Assembly (NCBI GenBank): GCA_009773475.1
Contig: WSXV01000001.1
Location: 592,796 to 656,795 of the forward strand
Reading direction: 5' to 3'
Length of the DNA: 64,000 nucleotides
From: Desulfobulbaceae bacterium
GTDB lineage: Bacteria; Desulfobacterota; Desulfobulbia; Desulfobulbales; Desulfocapsaceae
Below, one piece after another: positions 45,768 through 54,868 of this stretch. How positions within the stretch are numbered: the first letter of the stretch is position 1; each line of letters opens with the position of its first letter. Under the pieces are notes generated by a model that saw nothing but the letters and a program-made list of their open reading frames with translations, was not told the DNA's origin and ran no database searches. Made by a program: the position numbers and the translations under genes.

Positions 45768-46709
45768 ATGAACCCATCCCCATTTGTCTCCGTTTGTCTC
45801 GATCGTTGTCAGGACTATGACCGCAGCTCTCTGAAACCCTTGCTGGCGAAGCTCATGCCGAATCTTGGTGAGTTGCATTTGTCCCCTGGTGCCCAGGTCT
45901 TATTAAAACCCAACCTGATCGCTGCCAGCGTACCAGCCCTTGCCTGTACCCATGCCGGGTTTATCGCCGCTGTAGCGGAATGGTTCCTTGATCATGGCTG
46001 TCGTGTGGTTGTTGGCGATTCTCCAGCCTTCGGCCGTGCCATCACAGTTGCTGAGCATCACGGGATTGCTCTTGCCTTGCGGGGTATGAATGTCCCGATT
46101 ATTGAATTCACCTCTGTTTGTCGCAGGCAACTGCCGTGCGGCATCACGGTTGGAATTGCAGCCGAGGCCCTTGAGTTTGATCTGCTGGTCAATCTGCCCA
46201 AGATCAAGGCCCATGATCAGATGTATGTCACCATGGCGGTGAAAAATATTTTCGGTATTGTAAAAGGGATGCGCAAGTCCTGGCTCCATATGCGCTACGG
46301 TGATTCGCCCGATCTTTTTTCAAGGATTATCCTGGAGTTGTCGAGCGTGTTGCCGAACACTGTGACCATCGCCGATGGGATTGAAGTGATGCACAGGCAG
46401 GGCCCTGTGCATGGAGAACCTCTTCTCCTTGGATGTGTCGCCTGTTCAAGAAGTGCCGTGGCCCTTGATACTGCCATGCTAGCCCTTCTTGAGTTGGATC
46501 CGGGCCTCAGCCCGATGTGGCGTGCTGCCGGTCAACGTAATTTGCCGGGTACGCAACTTTCCGGGATTGACTTTCCGTTCCTCGTACCATCTGATTTTTT
46601 CGGGTCCGGTTTTGTGGCCCCGGAGGTCTTAACTCCGATACGGTTCCGGCCATTTCGATATGTCGTGAATTCCATGAAACGAGCTGTTCTTGCCTTGCAT
46701 CGAGGATAA
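45768..46709 (+). CDS. DUF362-family protein
   Basis: 313 residues from ATG 45768; ATG 45753 is an alternative, and the longer frame from 45711 runs through a terminator stem. DUF362 elements: VLLKPNLIAA, a GDSPAFGRAI segment, NLPKIKAHDQMYVTMAVKNIFGIV (seen as NLPKIKAH and VTMAVKNIFG), and TIADGIEVMHRQGP. Members are cytoplasmic proteins, some fused to ferredoxin domains, of unknown activity; this one has no [4Fe-4S] motif. The ribosome-binding site is poor for either start. Confidence 0.82.
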   Translation: MNPSPFVSVCLDRCQDYDRSSLKPLLAKLMPNLGELHLSPGAQVLLKPNLIAASVPALACTHAGFIAAVAEWFLDHGCRVVVGDSPAFGRAITVAEHHGIALALRGMNVPIIEFTSVCRRQLPCGITVGIAAEALEFDLLVNLPKIKAHDQMYVTMAVKNIFGIVKGMRKSWLHMRYGDSPDLFSRIILELSSVLPNTVTIADGIEVMHRQGPVHGEPLLLGCVACSRSAVALDTAMLALLELDPGLSPMWRAAGQRNLPGTQLSGIDFPFLVPSDFFGSGFVAPEVLTPIRFRPFRYVVNSMKRAVLALHRG

Positions 46710-46942
46710 GAATCGTTTTAAGTACTGGGACCAAATAACTGGGAAAAATGTTGAGTTTTCCCCATCAGCGATGGAGCTTGGCATAGGATTGCGCATGGGG
46801 AGAGAGAGGTATCATATACAGCTGTGTCCGTTCCAATCTTCTTGTCTTGCCGTTTCATTTTTTTTGCGGGAGCCTTCCCGCTTATTGTTTGATCGGCAAA
46901 CCCTTTGAACGTATGGTGCTGTGAAACGTATAATAGGATGAT

Positions 46943-47698
46943 ATGATGTTTGATTTACAAGGAAAAGTTGCTTTAGTTACAGGTGGATCACGGGGGATAG
47001 GACGGGCAATAGCTATCCGCCTGGCCGAAAATGGGGTTCATCTGGTGGTAAATTATGTCCGCCATAAGCGTGATGCCGAAGCAACGGCCGAGGAGATAGA
47101 AAAGCATGGTGGACGATGTTTCCTTATCAAGGCCAATGTTGCCGAGGAAGCCGATGTCAGTGAGATGTTTGCAATCATCGCCCGAGAATTCGGTGCCCTT
47201 GATATCCTTGTTTCCAATGCGGCTTCCGGGGTTTTGAAGCCGGTGATGGAATTGACCGAGCGGCACTGGGATTGGGCCATGGATATCAATGCCCGGGCCT
47301 TATTGACTCTGGTGCAGAAGGGATTTCCCTTGATGAGCCGGGGCAGTCGGGTTTTAGCAGTGTCCAGTCTAGGGGCAACTAGGGCCATCGAAAATTACAC
47401 CACCGTGGGCGCTTCCAAGGCGGCCCTAGAGTCTCTTGTGCGGCATCTGGCAGTGGAGCTGGGGCCGGCCGGAATCAATGTCAATACCATCAGTGCCGGG
47501 GCAGTGGATACGGATGCCCTGAAAAAATTTCCCAACCGCGATGAGATCCTGGAGACGGCTTTACGGAGGACTCCCCTGGGACGGTTGACCACCCCTGAAG
47601 ATGTCGCCGATACCGCCCTGTTTCTCTGTTCTCGACTGGCAAATATGATTCAGGGCCAGGTGATTACTGTCGATGGCGGGTATGCGATCAGAGGATAA
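46943..47698 (+). CDS. fabL: FabL-type enoyl-ACP reductase (SDR family)
   Basis: 251 residues, Rossmann short-chain dehydrogenase. Cofactor loop TGGSRGIGRAIAIRLAENG (about 14-32), NAASGVLKPVMELTERHWDW, active-site Tyr in ENYTTVGASKAALESL, and GAVDTDALKKFPNRDE near the substrate loop. These last three are characteristic of Bacillus FabL (enoyl-ACP reductase III) rather than of FabG, as I recall its sequence. It would reduce enoyl-ACP with NADPH in fatty acid synthesis and is the kind of enoyl reductase insensitive to FabI inhibitors. maf follows after 20 bases, probably one operon. Confidence 0.85.
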   Translation: MMFDLQGKVALVTGGSRGIGRAIAIRLAENGVHLVVNYVRHKRDAEATAEEIEKHGGRCFLIKANVAEEADVSEMFAIIAREFGALDILVSNAASGVLKPVMELTERHWDWAMDINARALLTLVQKGFPLMSRGSRVLAVSSLGATRAIENYTTVGASKAALESLVRHLAVELGPAGINVNTISAGAVDTDALKKFPNRDEILETALRRTPLGRLTTPEDVADTALFLCSRLANMIQGQVITVDGGYAIRG

Positions 47699-47718
47699 CT
47701 GGCGGATGAACTGTTGAT

Positions 47719-48318
47719 ATGCAATCAATCTATCAGGCCTGCAAACCCCTGATTCTTGCCTCTGCTTCCCCTCGGAGGCAGCGTTATTTCCAGGATCTTG
47801 GCCTTGCCTTTCGGGTGCATGCAGCGGATATTGATGAAACGCCATTGCCGGAGGAAAACCCGCAAGCCTTTGTTCAGCGGATGGCTGAGGAGAAGGCCCG
47901 GGCGGTGATGAAATTGTACCCAGAAAGTTGGGTGGTGGCAGCGGATACGGTAGTCAATTTCGCCGGTTTCGCGCTTGGGAAACCCAAAGACAGAGCGGAA
48001 GCCATCTCCATGCTGATGCAGCTTTCCGGCGAAGAACACTGCGTCCAGAGTGGGATCTGCCTTGCCTGCCATCAGGAGAACGTTATTGCAGTACAGTCCG
48101 TGACCACCCAGGTGGTGTTCAGCCGTTTTTCCAGGAAAACAGCTGAGGCCTATGCGGCAACCGGTGAACCTCTGGATAAGGCCGGCGCTTATGGGATTCA
48201 GGGAAAGGGGGCGTTTCTTGTCCAAGAGATCAGGGGGTCCTATTCAAATGTTGTTGGGTTACCCTTGTGTGAACTCCTTGCCATGCTGGAAATGTACGGG
48301 GTCATTGCGGTTTCGTAG
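47719..48318 (+). CDS. maf: Maf-family nucleotide pyrophosphatase
   Basis: 199 residues. Hydrolyses non-canonical or dTTP/UTP-type nucleotides to monophosphates. Motifs: LASASPRRQRYF (about 12-23), DIDETPLPEENP, VVAADTVVNF (catalytic Asp region, about 72-81), LGKPKDRAEAISMLMQLSG and DKAGAYGIQGKGA. Complete and normal length. Which Maf subfamily it belongs to (YhdE or YceF type) I cannot settle by eye. Confidence 0.93.
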   Translation: MQSIYQACKPLILASASPRRQRYFQDLGLAFRVHAADIDETPLPEENPQAFVQRMAEEKARAVMKLYPESWVVAADTVVNFAGFALGKPKDRAEAISMLMQLSGEEHCVQSGICLACHQENVIAVQSVTTQVVFSRFSRKTAEAYAATGEPLDKAGAYGIQGKGAFLVQEIRGSYSNVVGLPLCELLAMLEMYGVIAVS

Positions 48319-48716
48319 TCTGGGGAATTACATCTGTTGAAGATTATCCAAGGGGCTGTTTAGAAATAATCATTGCATTTTAGCCTGTTTTCTTTACGGC
48401 CCTTGATGCCGTTCACGAATTGAAGATGTTGTTGTTATTTATTTGGAACGGCTTAATCCATTGAGCAACATTTTGTTTTTTATAATTTTGTGGTTTGATT
48501 GTGAAGGGTGTTTGAAAAAACGGCCTGCATATTTTTTTTTGGATGAATGTGCAGATTAGGGCATGGTGTCAGATGGCTTGGAGAAGTTCATTCCAATTCG
48601 CATTCAAGCCGGACCTTCATCTCAGGTTGTTGGTTTTTCTTGTGTCATGTGGATGCTTATTTAGAATATAGAATATGGATTCAAGTCCTTGAAAGTTATT
48701 CAACAGGGTATTTTTT
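48319..48716. other. Non-coding region before the PilZ protein gene
   Basis: 398 bases, A+T-rich, with no gene. GGGGCTGTTTAGAAATAATCA at about 48354 resembles GGGCTGCTAAGAAATAACCA at about 20388, a possible weak dispersed repeat. Otherwise nothing recognised; it presumably holds the promoter for the next gene. Confidence 0.35.
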
Positions 48717-51700
48717 ATGGCAAGTGTTGATCGTCAGCAGCATGCTTTAGAAGTATTAAAGTGCATCAATAAGGCTATTACCAATCTCCGTCTTTATTCT
48801 GATCAAAGTGCGCAGGCCATCAATGCAACGGAAAAGGCTTATGCGGAGTTGAAGCTTTTTTTGCGCCTTTACAAGACCTTCTGCTTTGGTCTGTGCGATG
48901 GGGTGCCGACTCTGGAAGGCATTGCTTTTGATAGAAAAGGCCGGGAACAGCTGAATGCTCTGACCCTGGTGGACACCCTTGCCAAGTCTGGATTTGAGGG
49001 CTTGACCCTGAATCAGGGGATGGACCGGAAACGATTGAAGCAGCTCTTGTCTTTCTTTGTCGCGACTCCCGAACAGATTCAAAAGGCCGGGGGGAATAAG
49101 GCTTTTATTCAACTCGCTGATCTGAATGATATCTTTTGTGTTTTAGGGGGAACTGATAAGGTCCTGTCAACACCCTGTTTCTGTTTAATAACTTTCGCTA
49201 ATTGCTTGCAGCAGAATATTGCAGAAGGAGTTCGCCAGGAGGAAATATCGTCTTTCCTCCACACCCGATCAGGCGGACAACAGGATGAGGCCTCCCAGAA
49301 AGTCTTGAGAGATCAGGTAAAGGGTGTCCGCCTTTTTTCGGCGGCGATTTGCTCAGCGCTGCAACCCCTGCAACAAGAAAGACTCTATGAAATCTCCCCG
49401 ACATTTAATCACTTGCTGGATAGCGTTAGCCTGGCACTGACAGCGGAAGAAAGACAGAAAATGGCAGACGGCGCAGCTGCCGGGTTGGTGGGACAGTTGG
49501 ATCATGAATCCTTGTCCCTGCTTTTTTGTCAACGGTTTGATTCTCCCTTTGCCACAGCTTTGTTCTCCAGTCTGGTCGCCGCCATTGATAAGGAACGTTT
49601 TCGAGCCCTGATTGATTTTTTAAGGCAAGAGGGAGAAAAGCTTTCCCTGTCGCCGGGGCCGAAGGCGGCGGAAGCTCGGTTGTTGGTCGAGGGGTGCTGC
49701 CGAAAATTGATGGAGACGGTGAAAGGACGACAGTTGCACGCCCTCGAAAGTATGGGCATGACTGAAATTCAGCGGCAGACTAAGCGGCTGCAGGCAGGAT
49801 TATCGGCGCTGGCGCAAGGCAGCCTGGAGGGACTGCGAAATAAGGAGATCCTGCTTCATCTTTCCGGGGCTTTTGGGCAGCTCATGGCGAATAAAAAAGA
49901 GAATGTTGCCGCTGCCATTATTCAGACCCTGGTGGGAGGACTCAAGCTTGAAGATGCTGAGCTGCGCGATCGCTGCGGCCAAGGGCTCGGGCTGATTGGC
50001 GAAAAGCTTGTTGCCTTGGCATGTTGGAGCTGGTTGGAGAAATTAACGCCTACATTTCTTCACTGGCTGAGAAATGCAGATGAAGTTGACGATTCCTGGA
50101 TTCGAGTGGTTGCGGTTTTGCAGGAGATCCTGGTTCATGCACAAAAAACAGGGAAAGAGGAGCTGGTTGAGAAAATCCTTTCGTTTTTTTACGCGATTCG
50201 TTCAGGGGCACTGAAGAAATCGGCGGAGGCCAGGAAACAGGTGGGGTTGATTCAGGATAAGTCCGTGGATCAAGAGGTCCTTCAGGCGTACCTGAAACAG
50301 TGTTTTGTAAAACCGATCGAGGAGATGCATTGCCAGAAGATTATTATGTCCGGCCCCCTGGGGATTCAGTTTCTGCTGGACGCATTGCTGGCCAATACGA
50401 AAAGGTCGGAGCGGATTAAGCTCTTGCAAATATTGAATAGTGTGGGCGCGAGTCTGACTCCTCTCTTGCTTGAGCGCTTGCAGAGCCCCATGCCTTGGTA
50501 TGGGAAGCGCAATTTGCTCAGGCTGCTCAGTGGTACGGGTGATGAAAAGGATATCAAGGCAGTCCATGGCTATCTTTCCCATGAAGATTTGCGCGTGCAG
50601 AGCGAGGCGCTCTCCTGTATTCAGCGGCTCAGCGAAAAGAAGAGGAAGCAGGAACTTCTCGATGCTCTTCCCCGGATCAGTGAAAAATTGAAATTTCAAG
50701 TGGTGCGGGCCTTGGCCTCGGTGGTGGATGAAGAGGTGGTTGGGGCATTGGTTGAGTTATTAAAGGATGAACGATATTTTTCAGCAGATATCAAAACAAC
50801 CCTTCTGGTCAGTATCTGTCATACCTTGGGAAGAAGCGGGTCCTTGCAAGCGCAGAAAGCCTTGCAGGCCTTTCTCGGGAAAGAGGACGCACGCCCCAAA
50901 AATATGGCCGAACAGGTCTGGCGGGCCGCACGCCGGGGGGTGGAGGTGATCGAGGCACACACCCTCCGGGAACGAAAGCGCAAAAATGTTGAGCAGCATT
51001 CACTGGTCGCCGGCAAGTCCGGGCAGTCTGTGTCGGAAGCAGTAGGAAAAGACTACACGCCGGTGACCAATCTCGCCGAGGAGTTGGAAGTGTACGTACT
51101 CCTTGGTCAAAACCGGCTGACGGCTGCGAAATCACTGCTCCTTGATCTGATCTCCACCATGAGTTATCTGCACCAGTTTGATAAGGCGGAGGCGCTTTGC
51201 CATCGGTTGGTTGAAATTGATGCCCTGGCCCTGGAAGATATAGTGCATGCCACCGAGATTGTTGAAGAGCAGAAAATCCTCAGTGTTGAACAGGAAGAGG
51301 GGATGAGGTGGACGGATGTCTATGACTTCCTCAGCACCGAAGAGTTTAATTGCCTCTATTCGGTCATGGAGCATGTGACCTACACCCCGGATGAAAATAT
51401 CGTGGTGCATGGAGATCATCAGCAGTTGCTCTTTTTTATCAATAAAGGACGGGCCAAGCTCTTTTATCAGGATCGTCGGGGCAATGAAATCCTGCTGAAG
51501 ACCGTGGGAACCGGAGAAATCCTGGGGGCAGATTCATTTTTTAAGGCCTCAGCCTGGACGGTGAGTGCCGCCAGTGTCGGGACGGTGGACGCTTTTGTCC
51601 TGCATCGGGAGGCCCTGCGCCGATGCAAAAGTTCCTGCCCGGAGTTGGAGACAAAGCTGGAATCATTCTGTCAGCAGTTGGGTGAGCATGATTCGCTGAA

Positions 51701-52073
51701 GGTCACGGCAATCAATCGCCGCATGCAAAAACGATATCCCCTTTCCAGTCCCCTGTTTATGGCCTTGCTTGATGATGACGGCAATGGAACCGGGACTACC
51801 CTGCAGGGACAGGCGGTTGATGTCTCGATCGGTGGGATATCTTTTATGATCCGGATCAAAAATGTCCGTCAGTTTTTAGGGAGGCAGGTGCATATCACTA
51901 TGCCGGATGGGCTGCCTGAATGTCCCTTGACCACCGGCCTGAAAGGGGTTGTGATGGCAATTTATGTGCAAAGCACCTTGAAAGAAGGGGCGGCAGTCGC
52001 AGTCCCCTGTTCCGTCCATGTCCAATTTGATCAACCCATGCTGGAAGCTGAACTGGCAGTAATGGTTTCCTGA
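48717..52073 (+). CDS. Large helical-repeat protein with cyclic-nucleotide-binding and PilZ domains
   Basis: 1118 residues. The first ~870 are mostly helical, with HEAT-like repeats in the middle (about 560-740, for example DLRVQSEALSCIQRLSEKKR). A cyclic-nucleotide-binding-type domain follows (about 880-985: HGDHQQLLFFINKGRAKLFY, GTGEILGADSFFK). A PilZ domain ends the protein (about 1000-1115), with RMQKRYPL (RxxxR) and DVSIGGISF (D/NxSxxG), the residues that contact c-di-GMP. No enzyme or DNA-binding domain is seen, so it looks like a second-messenger-responsive scaffold. The diguanylate cyclase at 30393 could be a source of its ligand. Confidence 0.8.
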   Translation: MASVDRQQHALEVLKCINKAITNLRLYSDQSAQAINATEKAYAELKLFLRLYKTFCFGLCDGVPTLEGIAFDRKGREQLNALTLVDTLAKSGFEGLTLNQGMDRKRLKQLLSFFVATPEQIQKAGGNKAFIQLADLNDIFCVLGGTDKVLSTPCFCLITFANCLQQNIAEGVRQEEISSFLHTRSGGQQDEASQKVLRDQVKGVRLFSAAICSALQPLQQERLYEISPTFNHLLDSVSLALTAEERQKMADGAAAGLVGQLDHESLSLLFCQRFDSPFATALFSSLVAAIDKERFRALIDFLRQEGEKLSLSPGPKAAEARLLVEGCCRKLMETVKGRQLHALESMGMTEIQRQTKRLQAGLSALAQGSLEGLRNKEILLHLSGAFGQLMANKKENVAAAIIQTLVGGLKLEDAELRDRCGQGLGLIGEKLVALACWSWLEKLTPTFLHWLRNADEVDDSWIRVVAVLQEILVHAQKTGKEELVEKILSFFYAIRSGALKKSAEARKQVGLIQDKSVDQEVLQAYLKQCFVKPIEEMHCQKIIMSGPLGIQFLLDALLANTKRSERIKLLQILNSVGASLTPLLLERLQSPMPWYGKRNLLRLLSGTGDEKDIKAVHGYLSHEDLRVQSEALSCIQRLSEKKRKQELLDALPRISEKLKFQVVRALASVVDEEVVGALVELLKDERYFSADIKTTLLVSICHTLGRSGSLQAQKALQAFLGKEDARPKNMAEQVWRAARRGVEVIEAHTLRERKRKNVEQHSLVAGKSGQSVSEAVGKDYTPVTNLAEELEVYVLLGQNRLTAAKSLLLDLISTMSYLHQFDKAEALCHRLVEIDALALEDIVHATEIVEEQKILSVEQEEGMRWTDVYDFLSTEEFNCLYSVMEHVTYTPDENIVVHGDHQQLLFFINKGRAKLFYQDRRGNEILLKTVGTGEILGADSFFKASAWTVSAASVGTVDAFVLHREALRRCKSSCPELETKLESFCQQLGEHDSLKVTAINRRMQKRYPLSSPLFMALLDDDGNGTGTTLQGQAVDVSIGGISFMIRIKNVRQFLGRQVHITMPDGLPECPLTTGLKGVVMAIYVQSTLKEGAAVAVPCSVHVQFDQPMLEAELAVMVS

Positions 52074-52140
52074 GAGTAGTCCCTTTAGAAGTCGTTATAC
52101 ATCAGGCAAAGTTTTCTTCTTTCCTGTTGTAAACGGTTTC

Positions 52141-52190
52141 TTATGCCGCGTCACAGAACAGCCGATCTTTTCCGGCTCTTTCTCTGTCCC
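52141..52190. repeat. Second copy of the TTATGCCGC palindromic repeat
   Basis: TTATGCCGCGTCACAGAACA, then GCCGATC, TTTT, CCGGCT and TCTGTCC, resembles the copy at 22744-22795 word for word in the conserved positions. Here the stem is imperfect (AGCCG/CGGCT, plus ACAGA/TCTGT). It lies just upstream of the primase-helicase-like gene. Confidence 0.55.
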
Positions 52191-52227
52191 TTTCTTATCT
52201 CTTCCATCAACACAGGAGGCTTTTCGC

Positions 52228-54006
52228 ATGGAACATGGGGAGGCAGTAGCCTCGTTTTATCGCAGATTTCTCCACAACGTGCAGGAGGAGAAAACGCACC
52301 TGACTGCGGATTGTCCTTTCTGCCGGAAGCAGGGCCTGGACTTTGCCGGTCGTCTGGTAGTGTCTCTGAATACCACCGGTTTTTTTTACGGATACTTTCG
52401 CTGCCTGAATCAATGCGTACCGGGCGGTTTTCCCCTCTGGTTTGCCAGACTCATGGGCATCAGTCCGGACAACGCGCCGGGCTATGATCCCGATCGTGAG
52501 TTCATCCGGGCGCAGAGCGAGTATCCGGTCAGCAACATCAATAATGAAATCAAGATGTATCAGGACCGGCTCAGTGACGAGATCCTTGCGAAGTTTCAGC
52601 AGGCGGGGATTGGGCCGGCGGTCCTGGCCGAACTCAAGATCGGCTATAATGGCCGCTATCTGGTTTATCCTTATGTGCAGGAAGACGGCAATTGCTATGC
52701 CGCCCGCTGCGTCTTTCCTGAGCGTCGGGAGGATTTTTTCTGGCATGGCGATGAGCAGTTCTTTGGTGCTCAGCACCAGCTCTTTAATGGTGAAGAGATC
52801 CAGCGCTGTGAAAACGGGGCCCTGTTTCTCTGTCAGGGCGAGGACAACCTGCTGGCCCTGAAACAGCTCGGTTTTCCCGGGGTTGCGGTGCCCGATTGCC
52901 ACAGTCTGGAGACACTTGCCCCCGAACGTTTTACCTTTGTTCACACCGTCTTTATCGTCACCGAAAATAATCCCGAGGCAGAGGCCGCAGCGCGCGCCAT
53001 CGCCGCCAAAATTGGTTACAAGGCCCGTCTGTTCCGGTGGCCTGCCGGGCTGCCCAAAAATTATGATCTCTTTCAACTCGCCTGTGACAAGGGAAAGGAG
53101 TTCAAGGCCGCAGTCCTGACCATGATCCAGGCGTCCAGCGCTTTTTCCCCCTTTGCCACTCCCCAGCGGGAGTATGACCGTTTCCGAGAGCAATTATCCC
53201 AGGAAGCCGGTTCCGCCTATGAGGCCTTGAAGACGGGATTCCCCCGCTTAGATCAGGCCCTGGACGGTCTGCATGGTATCAATATTATCGGTGGCGCTCC
53301 CAAGGCCGGAAAATCCTGTTTTGCCATTCAGATAGCAACCGAGATGGCGCGGCACAAGGTGCCGGTGCTCTATTATGATTTTGAGAATGGTCGGCAGAAG
53401 CTCTATCAGCGCACCCTTAGCCGCTTAAGCCGCCTTTCCGTCCCGGAGGTGAAAGAGGCGGGCGCAACCGGTGCGGGTGGCCCTTCGTTTGTCAATGCCT
53501 GCCAGGAGTTTCAGGAGATGCTGGGGTATCTGCGGGTGATTAATGACCGGAAACTCAATGCCGAGATCATGCGCCGTCATATCGACTTTATCCGTCATGA
53601 AACGCGCAATGAGTACACCGTGGTGGTGATTGACAGCCTGCATAAACTGCCATTCAAGGAATTCTCGGAACAGCGCACCGGTATCGATGCCTGGCTCCGG
53701 CAGCTGGAGGCCATTCGCGATGAGCTACAGGTCTCCTTTCTTATCCTCTCGGAGCTGTCACGAGGAACCAAAGACGGCTACACCGACACCCCGCATATGG
53801 GCGTGTTCAAAGGCTCCGGCGACATCGAATACAGCGCCGATAATGCCCTGGTGTTCAGTCCAAACTGGGACCCCCTGCAAACCTCAGAAGATCAGCAGCG
53901 CCAGAACAACCTGTGGCTGGTCGCTAGCCGCGAGCACACTCCCGGCCTTGTGGCCCGCTATGGCCTGGATTACCCTTATTGGGGCTTTGTTGAGTTGGAC
54001 AAATAG
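52228..54006 (+). CDS. Primase-helicase-like protein: zinc finger, degenerate Toprim, DnaB/RecA ATPase
   Basis: 592 residues. Zinc-finger cysteines CPFC (29, 32) and CLNQC (about 60-64) resemble CHC2-type primase fingers. A Toprim-like region has FLCQGEDNLLALKQLG (about 209-225) but the acidic DxD position reads TENNPEA. The RecA/DnaB-like domain (from about 340) has Walker A GGAPKAGKSCF (about 355-365), Walker B YTVVVIDSLHK, and the DnaB H4-like LSRGTKDGYTDT and FKGSGDIEYSADNALVF. It is most like a phage or plasmid primase-helicase, possibly with no priming activity. A near copy of its last third is found at 54869-55546. AGGAGG lies eleven bases upstream. Confidence 0.75.
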   Translation: MEHGEAVASFYRRFLHNVQEEKTHLTADCPFCRKQGLDFAGRLVVSLNTTGFFYGYFRCLNQCVPGGFPLWFARLMGISPDNAPGYDPDREFIRAQSEYPVSNINNEIKMYQDRLSDEILAKFQQAGIGPAVLAELKIGYNGRYLVYPYVQEDGNCYAARCVFPERREDFFWHGDEQFFGAQHQLFNGEEIQRCENGALFLCQGEDNLLALKQLGFPGVAVPDCHSLETLAPERFTFVHTVFIVTENNPEAEAAARAIAAKIGYKARLFRWPAGLPKNYDLFQLACDKGKEFKAAVLTMIQASSAFSPFATPQREYDRFREQLSQEAGSAYEALKTGFPRLDQALDGLHGINIIGGAPKAGKSCFAIQIATEMARHKVPVLYYDFENGRQKLYQRTLSRLSRLSVPEVKEAGATGAGGPSFVNACQEFQEMLGYLRVINDRKLNAEIMRRHIDFIRHETRNEYTVVVIDSLHKLPFKEFSEQRTGIDAWLRQLEAIRDELQVSFLILSELSRGTKDGYTDTPHMGVFKGSGDIEYSADNALVFSPNWDPLQTSEDQQRQNNLWLVASREHTPGLVARYGLDYPYWGFVELDK

Positions 54007-54101
54007 TCGGGATGTGTCTATCAAGACCGTTATTGGTCAAGTATTTTATACTGTTACGGGAGTGTTTTGACGACCTGTCTTAATATCTTCAATATTCACC
54101 G

Positions 54102-54130
54102 TTGATCTTGTGTGGCCCATGGGTTACAGT
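54102..54130 (+). promoter_or_regulatory. Promoter and operator of toxin-antitoxin module 1
   Basis: TTGATC (54102-54107), 17-base spacer, TACAGT (54125-54130). The spacer and -10 contain GTGGCCCATGGGTTAC (54112-54127), the imperfect counterpart of the perfect palindrome at module 2. Layout and spacing are identical to module 2. Confidence 0.7.
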
Positions 54131-54139
54131 TAAGGTGTG

Positions 54140-54433
54140 ATGGAAATTATACAAAGCGAGACGTTTAAGCGATGGCTTTCCAGTTTGCGCGACCGGCAAG
54201 CGGTAGCGAGGATTAACGCTCGTATTCGCCGTTTGTCAGTAGGCAACCTTGGTGACGTAAAGCCGGTTCGTGATGGTATTTCTGAGCTACGGATTGATCA
54301 TGGCCCAGGTTATCGAGTGTATTTCTTCAGGCATGGCATATCGGTAATTGTCCTGCTGGCCGGTGGCGATAAACGCACACAAGATGCAGATATCAACCGC
54401 GCCATTGGTATTTCTAAAGAATGGAGGGAATAG
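54140..54433 (+). CDS. RelE/ParE-superfamily toxin (HI1419 type), module 1
   Basis: 97 residues from ATG 54140; GTG 54137 just upstream is possible and lies near the predicted transcription start. RelE/ParE fold: IQSETFKRWLSSLRDRQAVA, ...GISELRIDHGPGYRVYF, VIVLLAGGDKRTQDADI. Members of TIGR02683 (HI1419 type) are mRNA-cleaving or growth-inhibiting toxins. The HTH antitoxin follows after three bases. Paralogue at 57422. It sits between the full-length ATPase gene and its partial copy. Confidence 0.9.
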   Translation: MEIIQSETFKRWLSSLRDRQAVARINARIRRLSVGNLGDVKPVRDGISELRIDHGPGYRVYFFRHGISVIVLLAGGDKRTQDADINRAIGISKEWRE

Positions 54434-54436
54434 GTC

Positions 54437-54739
54437 ATGGCTGAAAAATTTTCCACATGGGATCCGGTTGACGAGCTCAAAACCGAGGAAGACATGGCTC
54501 TTTATCTTGATGCCTGCCTGGTGGATGACCCGGGGGACGGCAGTCTTATTCGCGCGGCCCTGAACGATATCTCCCGTGCCCGCGGCATGAGCCAGTTGGC
54601 CAGAGACACTGGGATATCCCGAGAGGGGTTATATCGAGCCCTGGGTGCCGATGGTAATCCGGAATTTTCCACGGTTCTGAAGGTAATTAAGGCTCTTGGC
54701 TTACGTTTGCACGCAGAGCCGGCTCATACTCAAAGTTGA
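54437..54739 (+). CDS. HTH antitoxin (HI1420 type), module 1
   Basis: 100 residues. The pattern FSTWDPVDELKTEEDMALYLDACLVD, then a helix-turn-helix SRARGMSQLARDTGISREGL (about 56-75) and VLKVIKALGLRLHAEP, matches TIGR02684 antidotes. It should neutralise the preceding toxin and bind the operator. Starts three bases after the toxin gene. Confidence 0.92.
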   Translation: MAEKFSTWDPVDELKTEEDMALYLDACLVDDPGDGSLIRAALNDISRARGMSQLARDTGISREGLYRALGADGNPEFSTVLKVIKALGLRLHAEPAHTQS

Positions 54740-54868
54740 AGAGTAGCCAATATTATCCGATGATGTTAATGGGACTTTCACTCCTTCTATTCTATCCATC
54801 AGCCCAGAACTTTTGGAACTATCTTGACCAGAGCTTAGTTGAAGCAATGAAGTAAGGTATCCCTGGAA

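Noticed and set aside
48547..48750. 67-codon frame overlapping the start of the PilZ protein
   Set aside because: Different frame from the real gene and no start signal.
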